Shown in pieces: positions 23,345-26,839 of a stretch of 26,839 nt of DNA. The notes beneath the pieces are model-generated. The model was not told the origin of the DNA, did no database searches, and worked only from the letters and a program-made list of their open reading frames with translations. Made by a program: the position numbers and the translations under genes. This DNA comes from Actinomycetota bacterium (GTDB lineage: Bacteria; Actinomycetota; Actinomycetes; Nanopelagicales; Nanopelagicaceae), in assembly GCA_009927705.1 (NCBI GenBank), contig RFMK01000143.1:1-26839 (forward strand), written 5' to 3'. The stretch's first letter is position 1, and the number at the start of each line of letters is the position of its first letter.

Positions 23345-23872
23345 TTAATTGGCTCGAGGGCAGATATGGCCATCAATATTGATTGGTCCACCACAAAGCA
23401 TGCATGGCTGGCGACCAGCTTTGATTACTGAAACAGATCGGGCTACGAAACTGCGCACTTGTATCGGGGTAAGAGTTAGTCGAACAATCGCTGGAGCACC
23501 GTCGGTTGTGTCGCTGACGATTTCTTCGAAGATATCTTCTGATTCATCCCCCGACATGGCTTGGCCCTCAAAGCGAATAAGTTGGGTATCAAATTGCCAG
23601 GTAATTGCCATCACGCCGAGTGCAAATTCAGACTCTATAGGTGATTCAAGCGGATCAGCATCTCTCACCAGTCCGCCTTGGGTAGCTCTCGCATCTTTGA
23701 GAATTTCAGCAAAGCGCTCAGTAAGCGCCTGTGCTTGTGCTTTTTCTAGAGCGAAAGTGAAGTTTTGGCCGGCTTTTCTAACTTGGATGTAGAAGGCTCG
23801 CTCACCGGGTTGGCCGACGGTCCCTAAAACAAATCGATCGACCATATCCAGGTTATAGACACGTCTAGACAC
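23345..23872 (-). CDS. DUF3090 family protein with C-terminal zinc-ribbon-like motif
   Basis: 175-residue protein of unknown function, equivalent to Rv2134c. The family opening SRRVYNLDMVDRFVLGTVG is followed by a beta-rich core (FYIQVRKAGQNFTFALEKAQ), and the protein ends in C157-x2-C160 and H169-x-C171, a likely zinc site. GTG 23872 is chosen because GGGGGAGG stands about six bases before it and it matches the family N-terminus. The frame is open up to 24052, but that part only shadows the phosphatase gene. It overlaps the phosphatase stop by eight bases, so the trio is translationally coupled. It always travels with the SCO1664-type protein, suggesting a joint role. Confidence 0.87.
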   Translation of the reverse strand: MSRRVYNLDMVDRFVLGTVGQPGERAFYIQVRKAGQNFTFALEKAQAQALTERFAEILKDARATQGGLVRDADPLESPIESEFALGVMAITWQFDTQLIRFEGQAMSGDESEDIFEEIVSDTTDGAPAIVRLTLTPIQVRSFVARSVSVIKAGRQPCMLCGGPINIDGHICPRAN

Positions 23873-24533
23873 CCGCGCCTCCCCCAATAACTTTTCGGTG
23901 TTTGATTTTGTTAGTTCTCCGTTTCGCAATCCCATTTTTCGCGATACGCGTATTAGCGCGAACAACCGTCCTTGATTTCGCAGTCCAATGAATTTCTGAT
24001 AGTGAACATGTATCCACAACAAAACGTTGGAAATTATCCAGCGGTCCACCATTTGAAAGTTGAAGTGCGAATTTTATGATGTCTCCATGGGAGACGATTA
24101 AAATAGTTTCATCGGGATAATTACGTACGAGGGATTTCAACCCTCTTTCCACTCTTGAAGCGGCGCGTGCGAAGCTTTCACCTTGAGGGAAAGTAAAGGA
24201 AAGCGGTTTAGATTGAATAGTCTTCCAAGATTTTTCTTTAACTAATTCCTTCAACTTCCGACCACTCCACAAGCCGTAATCCATCTCAATAAAAAGCGGT
24301 TCAAGGCGGATCCGCTTGCGGCGATCACTAGCGATTCCGTCAATGGTTTCCAAACACCGTGGGAGGGGACTTGAAAGAATCCGATCGATGCGTTGATCTT
24401 TGAGAGCAACCACCAATGAACGAACCTGCCTTTTTCCCGTTTTGGAGAGCGTCACACCTTCCAACCTTCCGGCAAGTATTCCCGAATCATTGGCAGTCGA
24501 GTGAGCATGACGTAGTAGAAGAAAGGTCGTCAT
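23865..24533 (-). CDS. Histidine-phosphatase-superfamily protein (MSMEG_4193/Rv2135c-like)
   Basis: 222-residue member of the phosphoglycerate-mutase-like branch. The catalytic histidine H9 lies in LLLRHAHST, where the usual RHG reads RHA. R59 in SPLPR, E83 in FIEMDYGLW and the second histidine H149 in LIVSHGD complete the active site. A lysine- and arginine-rich tail of about 30 residues (192-222) follows the fold and is unusual. It heads the group with DUF3090, the SCO1664-like gene and mshC. Annotated relatives are called putative phosphomutases or phosphatases; the physiological substrate is not known. Start ATG 24533 follows a TAACCT -10 box by six bases. Confidence 0.87.
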   Translation of the reverse strand: MTTFLLLRHAHSTANDSGILAGRLEGVTLSKTGKRQVRSLVVALKDQRIDRILSSPLPRCLETIDGIASDRRKRIRLEPLFIEMDYGLWSGRKLKELVKEKSWKTIQSKPLSFTFPQGESFARAASRVERGLKSLVRNYPDETILIVSHGDIIKFALQLSNGGPLDNFQRFVVDTCSLSEIHWTAKSRTVVRANTRIAKNGIAKRRTNKIKHRKVIGGGAGV

Positions 24534-24539
24534 GTTCGT

Positions 24540-24545
24540 AGGTTA
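24540..24545 (-). promoter_or_regulatory. -10 box for leaderless phosphatase-operon transcript
   Basis: TAACCT on the - strand ends six bases before ATG 24533. No ribosome-binding sequence is visible. Confidence 0.45.
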
Positions 24546-24571
24546 TGTCATTGTTCGCGATTATGTGATGC

Positions 24572-24577
24572 TAAGGT
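24572..24577 (+). promoter_or_regulatory. -10 box for leaderless aldo/keto reductase transcript
   Basis: TAAGGT ends six bases before ATG 24584. TTGTTC at 24551-24556 is a weak -35 candidate with a short spacer of 15. Confidence 0.45.
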
Positions 24578-24583
24578 CTTTTC

Positions 24584-25531
24584 ATGGAGCAGCGCCAACT
24601 TGGTCGATCAGGAGTGCGCATCACCCGTATCGGGCTCGGAACAATGACCTGGGGTCGCGATACAGATGAACATGAGGCTGCCGAACAGTTGAGATTCTTC
24701 CTCGATGCAGGCGGCAACTTTATTGATACCGCAGCTGTCTACGGGGACGGTGATTCAGAGCGAGTTCTAGGTGGCCTGCTCGACGTTCTCATTCCTCGTG
24801 ATGAAGTGGTTATTGCCACGAAAGCAGGAATCAGCTTCAAGACCGGCGAACGAAGAGTCGACAACTCCCGAACATCGTTGCTTGCAGATCTCGACAAATC
24901 TCTCACCCGTCTTGGCACCGACTATGTTGATTTGTGGCAGATCCATACGTGGGATCCATCTACGCCATTAGATGAAACTCTTGGCGCAATGGATTACGCG
25001 CTGAGTTCTGGAAAAGCTAGACACGTAGGTATTTCGAACTTCTCTGGTTGGCAACTCGCACGAAGCGTTACGCTGCAAAATCCCCTCTTTGGTAAAGCAC
25101 CAATAGTCAGTACCCAGAACGAATATTCTCTGCTTCGTAGAAATGTTGAACGAGAGGTGATTCCAGGCTCTATTGAATTGGGTGTTGGCTTCCTCGCATG
25201 GTCGCCATTGGGGCGCGGAGTTCTCACCGGAAAGTATCGCGGTGGAATGCCCTCTGATTCTCGCGGAGCAAGTCCACATTTCTCTTCATTTATTTCACCT
25301 TATTTGGATGAGCGATCATCTCGAATCGTCGAAGCAGTAATGGTCGCAGCCGATGGGCTGGGATTATCGCCCCTAGAAGTTTCCCTTGCTTGGGTACGGG
25401 ATTGTCCAGGAGTGACGTCCGCAATTATCGGTGCCCGAACTGGAGCCCAATTGCGTGGCGCTTTAAGCGCGGAGTCTGTAACGCTTCCTATACCTGTACG
25501 TGAAGCACTTGATGATGTCTCAGCAGAATAA
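24584..25531 (+). CDS. Aldo/keto reductase
   Basis: NADPH-dependent oxidoreductase of 315 residues with the TIM-barrel AKR fold. The catalytic tetrad is complete: D48 and Y53 in FIDTAAVYGDG, K80 in VIATKAG and H121 in WQIHTWDP. The cofactor-binding C-terminal part (LAWSPLGRGVLTGKY, AIIGARTGAQLRGAL) resembles the YajO/potassium-channel-beta-subunit-like group. Substrate is unknown, as for most of this family. It is divergent from the phosphatase gene with 50 bases between the ATGs and ends 23 bases before the convergent M20 peptidase gene. The family call is certain. Confidence 0.92.
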   Translation: MEQRQLGRSGVRITRIGLGTMTWGRDTDEHEAAEQLRFFLDAGGNFIDTAAVYGDGDSERVLGGLLDVLIPRDEVVIATKAGISFKTGERRVDNSRTSLLADLDKSLTRLGTDYVDLWQIHTWDPSTPLDETLGAMDYALSSGKARHVGISNFSGWQLARSVTLQNPLFGKAPIVSTQNEYSLLRRNVEREVIPGSIELGVGFLAWSPLGRGVLTGKYRGGMPSDSRGASPHFSSFISPYLDERSSRIVEAVMVAADGLGLSPLEVSLAWVRDCPGVTSAIIGARTGAQLRGALSAESVTLPIPVREALDDVSAE

Positions 25532-25554
25532 AACCTGCGAGCGGAATCAAGGTT

Positions 25555-26839
25555 CTACGCGTTAGCCAGGAAGTGTTGTAGCGAACGCGCACCGAAAGTT
25601 AGTGAATCAACCGGAACGCGCTCATCAACACCGTGGAATAACGCCAAGAAATCAAGTTCCGGTGGCAACTTCAATGGACTAAAACCATAACCAGCGAGTC
25701 CCAATTTCGCGAGCGCCTTGTTATCTGTCCCACCACTCATCAGGTAAGGAACTGGGATGCCCTCTGGGTCTTCTGATTTAATGGCTTCAATCATTCGCTC
25801 AACTAAGGGGCCAGAAAAATCCACTTCTAATGGGATATCTGAGACCAAACTTTCAACCGTAACGTGATCTCCTGCCAAATGCTTAACAGTTTCCAGCAAT
25901 TCTTTCTCATAGCCAGGCAAGGTTCGTCCATCGACTACTGCGCTGGCAGTTTGAGGAATCACATTTGCTTTATATCCCGCTTCGAGCATGGAGGGGTTGG
26001 CAGTGTTATTCAGCGTTGCACCTAACATTCTCGAGATGGAACCAAGTTCACTCAGCACGGGTGACAAATCATTGCTGTCGTACTTCTTTCCCGTTAACTC
26101 CGCAACTTTCTTCAAGAATGCTTCATTTGTTTTTGTGATTCTTTGTGGCCAGGTGTAATTACCAATTCTAGAAATCGCATCGGCAAGACGAGTGACTGCA
26201 TTTTCTCGGTTCACCATGGAACCATGTCCAGCAAGTCCTTGAGCAGTTAACTTCATCCACTCGATACCCTTTTCGGCCGTCTCTATGAGATAGATGCGTT
26301 TTCCTGAATTGAGAGTCAATGAGAAACCGCCAACTTCCGAAACTGCCTCAGTACACCCAGCGAAAATCTCAGGATGATTCTGCGCCATCCAACGAGAGCC
26401 ATAGATTCCGCCCGCTTCTTCGTCGCCGAAGAAGACGATGACCATTGATCGCTTAGGTTTGAATCCGTGGCGAGCCCAGAGTCGAAAAACGCCAAGAATC
26501 ATCGCATCCATATTTTTCATATCAACTGCGCCTCGACCCCAAATGCATCCATCTTTGATAACGCCGGAGAAAGGATCAACGCTCCAATCAGCAGCATTGG
26601 CAGGAACTACATCAATATGTCCATGAACAACCAGGCCGGGAAGAGTTGGATCACTCCCCTCAAATCGTGCAACGACAGAACAACGCTTCGGCGCACTTTC
26701 ATAGATCGTGGTGGTTATGCCTACTTCATTGAGTTTTGCGGCAACGTAGGCTGCCGCAGCTTCTTCGTCACCTTTTCCTTCGCCAAAATTTACGCTGGGA
26801 ATCTGAATCAATTCTTGGCAGAGGGTGATGACATCACGC
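25555..26839 (-). CDS. M20-family metallopeptidase (DapE2/Rv2141c-like), 5' end outside window
   Basis: Zinc peptidase or deacylase of the M20/M25/M40 family. In order: GHIDVVP with the first zinc His and catalytic Asp, WGRGAVDMKN with the bridging Asp, FFGDEEAGG with the catalytic and zinc-binding Glu residues, a dimerisation domain (about 180-290 of the visible part), GGTDNK, and FHGVDERVP with the last zinc His. The frame stays open to the window edge, adding residues DVITLCQELI ahead of the TTG at 26811. That sequence is typical of the family N-terminus, so the true start lies beyond 26839. Substrate may be a dipeptide or N-acyl amino acid; DapE activity itself is not established. Confidence 0.9.
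   Translation of the reverse strand, partial: RDVITLCQELIQIPSVNFGEGKGDEEAAAAYVAAKLNEVGITTTIYESAPKRCSVVARFEGSDPTLPGLVVHGHIDVVPANAADWSVDPFSGVIKDGCIWGRGAVDMKNMDAMILGVFRLWARHGFKPKRSMVIVFFGDEEAGGIYGSRWMAQNHPEIFAGCTEAVSEVGGFSLTLNSGKRIYLIETAEKGIEWMKLTAQGLAGHGSMVNRENAVTRLADAISRIGNYTWPQRITKTNEAFLKKVAELTGKKYDSNDLSPVLSELGSISRMLGATLNNTANPSMLEAGYKANVIPQTASAVVDGRTLPGYEKELLETVKHLAGDHVTVESLVSDIPLEVDFSGPLVERMIEAIKSEDPEGIPVPYLMSGGTDNKALAKLGLAGYGFSPLKLPPELDFLALFHGVDERVPVDSLTFGARSLQHFLANA

Noticed and set aside
23873..24052. Longer N-terminus of DUF3090
   Set aside because: It shadows the phosphatase gene; GTG 23872 has a strong ribosome-binding sequence and the family's opening residues.
25532..25554. AACCT/AGGTT inverted repeat between the aldo/keto reductase and M20 genes as terminator
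   Set aside because: Five-base arms with a 13-base loop and no T-tract; too weak to call.
26786..26811. TTG 26811 as true start of the M20 peptidase
   Set aside because: The frame continues to the window edge with family-like residues, so the gene is cut by the window.

Overview
The window comes from an actinobacterium. GC content is moderate (a little under 50% by eye). The actinobacterial signature genes are mshC (mycothiol synthesis), pafB/pafC, HelY helicase, a GarA/OdhI-type FHA protein followed by two MerR regulators, and the DUF3090/SCO1664 pair. Coding density is extreme: genes overlap or touch, no gene-free stretch reaches 170 bases, and no tRNA, rRNA, CRISPR array or mobile element was seen. 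This compactness, the GC and the losses described below fit a streamlined free-living lineage such as freshwater acI (Nanopelagicales). That placement is inference from gene content, not from a marker search.

Region 1 (1-6225, + strand) is the conserved block pgsA-like / gcvH / garA-like FHA / FtsR-type MerR / DUF151 / ResR-type MerR / gcvP. It follows the mycobacterial order Rv1822, Rv1826-Rv1830, Rv1832, but the DUF881 and small basic protein genes found between pgsA and gcvH in mycobacteria are absent. Glycine cleavage proteins H and P flank the metabolic switch protein and regulators of growth and division.

Region 2 (14831 down to 6246, - strand) reads pafB-pafC-tatA-tatC-dagK-helY-5'-3' exonuclease-lnt. 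Most junctions overlap or nearly touch, so it is probably one long operon covering DNA-damage regulation, Tat export, lipid phosphorylation, an RNA helicase, a flap nuclease and lipoprotein acylation. A divergent FKBP-type lipoprotein gene (14891-15421, + strand) stands beside it.

Region 3 (20452 down to 15414, - strand) is metH-HAD phosphatase-trmI. In mycobacteria and streptomycetes the ATPase mpa/arc, dop, pup, prcB, prcA and pafA lie between trmI and the FKBP/pafBC genes. Here trmI and the FKBP gene overlap by 8 bases, so the whole Pup-proteasome core is missing from its usual place while its flanks remain.

Region 4 (20481 to the end) holds a PAC2 protein gene (+), then the - strand group histidine-phosphatase-like / DUF3090 / SCO1664-like / mshC, a divergent aldo/keto reductase (+) and an M20 peptidase (-) whose 5' end lies outside the window. 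The phosphatase-like, DUF3090 and kinase-fold-like SCO1664 trio is conserved in actinobacteria next to mshC and has no established joint function. It is the best candidate here for an undescribed system.

A recurring regulatory pattern is visible. At gcvP, pafB, FKBP, metH, PAC2, the phosphatase gene and the aldo/keto reductase gene, a TAnnnT -10 box ends only 6 or 7 bases before the ATG, as expected for leaderless transcription. All three divergent gene pairs carry it on both sides.
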